DNA of 64,000 nt from an uncultured Eggerthellaceae bacterium (lineage in GTDB: Bacteria > Actinomycetota > Coriobacteriia > Coriobacteriales > Eggerthellaceae): the NCBI GenBank assembly GCA_944320405.1, contig CALUHI010000011.1, positions 26,592-90,591 of the forward strand, given 5' to 3'. A model generated the notes under the pieces. It saw only the letters and a program-made list of their open reading frames with translations, had not been told where the DNA came from and ran no database searches. Numbering within the stretch: the first letter of the stretch is position 1; each line of letters starts with the position of its first letter. Positions 63,547 to 64,000 of the stretch are shown in pieces. A program made the position numbers and the translations under genes.

Positions 63547-63579
63547 AAACCGGACCCGGTGGTGTTCCGGGTCCGGTTT
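63547..63579 (-). terminator. Terminator after the peptide-binding protein gene
   Basis: AAACCGGACCCGG and CCGGGTCCGGTTT form a 13-bp stem with a 7-nt loop. On the leftward strand it is followed by TTTTCGTTT. Read-through would let the abundant binding protein be made in excess over the permeases, a usual pattern in opp operons. Confidence 0.85.
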
Positions 63580-63638
63580 CGCCGCGATGCTTGCGCCTAT
63601 GCTTGCGCGGTCGCGACTACGAGACGGTCTCGCAGGGT

Positions 63639-64000
63639 TTACGCGTCCTTGGTGACGCCCTTCATGAACACGACTCCGGTGGGATGATAGTAGAAGTCAT
63701 GCACCTTGGGGCTGTAGCCGCACAGGTTCTGCGAGTGGGAGATAAGCAGCCACGGCTGCTCCTCGGCCACCATTTCCTCGCACTGGTGGTACACCTGGTT
63801 GCGCTCCTCGCCGTCGGGCAGAGTAACGCCCTTGGCGATGAGGTCCTTGTACTCCTGGTTGTTCCAGCGAGCCACGTTCATGGACCAGTTGGAGTCGGCC
63901 AGCAGGTTCATGAAGTTGTCCGGGTCGCCGTTGTCGCCGGTCCAGCCGTAGAAGCAGATGTCGTACGGATCGGTCTGGCACTTGGTCTTGTAGGTGGTCC
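63639..64000 (-). CDS. Peptide-binding protein OppA/DppA (partial, C-terminal end)
   Basis: The last 120 residues of a class V peptide-binding protein. Visible are DICFYGWTGDNGDPDNFMNLL, typical of DppA/OppA, and WNNQEYKDLIAKG. The N-terminus lies outside the window. It is upstream of oppBCDF in the same direction, so it is the receptor of that importer. Confidence 0.9.
   Translation of the reverse strand, partial: TTYKTKCQTDPYDICFYGWTGDNGDPDNFMNLLADSNWSMNVARWNNQEYKDLIAKGVTLPDGEERNQVYHQCEEMVAEEQPWLLISHSQNLCGYSPKVHDFYYHPTGVVFMKGVTKDA

Larger units (their letters stand above)
63250..63638. other. 389-bp gap between binding protein and oppB
   Basis: Holds a terminator at 63547-63579, a large imperfect hairpin at 63431-63499, and presumably a promoter or read-through for oppBCDF. 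No additional gene is convincing. Confidence 0.55.

Overview
The window is 64 kb of densely coding, high-GC DNA from one bacterial chromosome. Several genes point to an anaerobic member of the Coriobacteriia (Actinomycetota), most likely family Eggerthellaceae: the two-gene SmsB/SmsC iron-sulfur system, fused class I fumarase, flavin-dependent ThyX, an archaeal-like topoisomerase I and adenosylhomocysteinase, a flavin reductase-rubredoxin fusion, and Cna-B surface proteins. This placement is inferred from gene families and base composition; no marker gene was compared.

Layout. 1-5.9 kb: the start of a secreted Cna-B adhesin (runs off the left edge), a TagO/WecA transferase, a glycosyltransferase, an rRNA cytosine methyltransferase and a YhcH-like protein. 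6-10.4 kb: a patatin-tcdA pair, a TatD hydrolase and a REP-associated tyrosine transposase bracketed by four copies of a 26-nt palindrome. 10.4-25 kb: FAD oxidoreductase, flavin reductase-rubredoxin behind a structured leader, thyX, a DUF1385 membrane protein, cydDC, topA, a formate/nitrite channel and malic enzyme. 25.3-30.2 kb: a metal-complex ABC importer with a DUF364 protein and a THEP1-like NTPase. 30.3-40.8 kb: DegV, fumarase, the tmk-holB-ricT cluster, pncB, a second DegV, a dehydrogenase and a radical SAM protein. 40.9 kb: tRNA-Thr(UGU) followed by a symmetric repeat cluster. 41.4-52.4 kb: class A beta-lactamase-fold hydrolase, shortened DUF262 protein, degenerate GGDEF-EAL protein, two envelope proteins, ahcY, a processive glycosyltransferase and comF. 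53-64 kb: orphan solute-binding lipoprotein, smsCB with a palindromic operator, a 1004-residue M16 peptidase and an opp/dpp peptide importer whose binding protein runs off the right edge.

The most unusual observation is a pair of 149-nt elements inserted in frame in two unrelated genes (DUF1385 protein and fumarase). Each has a 101-nt core, 95 of 101 bases identical between them, enclosed by 24-nt inverted arms. The arms pair with each other inside each copy but differ completely between copies, as if each insertion had made an inverted copy of its own flank. Two intergenic structures (25.06-25.21 and 48.31-48.48 kb) have the same long-arm layout with unrelated cores. Also worth attention are the RAYT/palindrome cluster, a three-way-junction leader that hides a ribosome binding site at 11.84-11.92 kb, and the operator in front of smsC.
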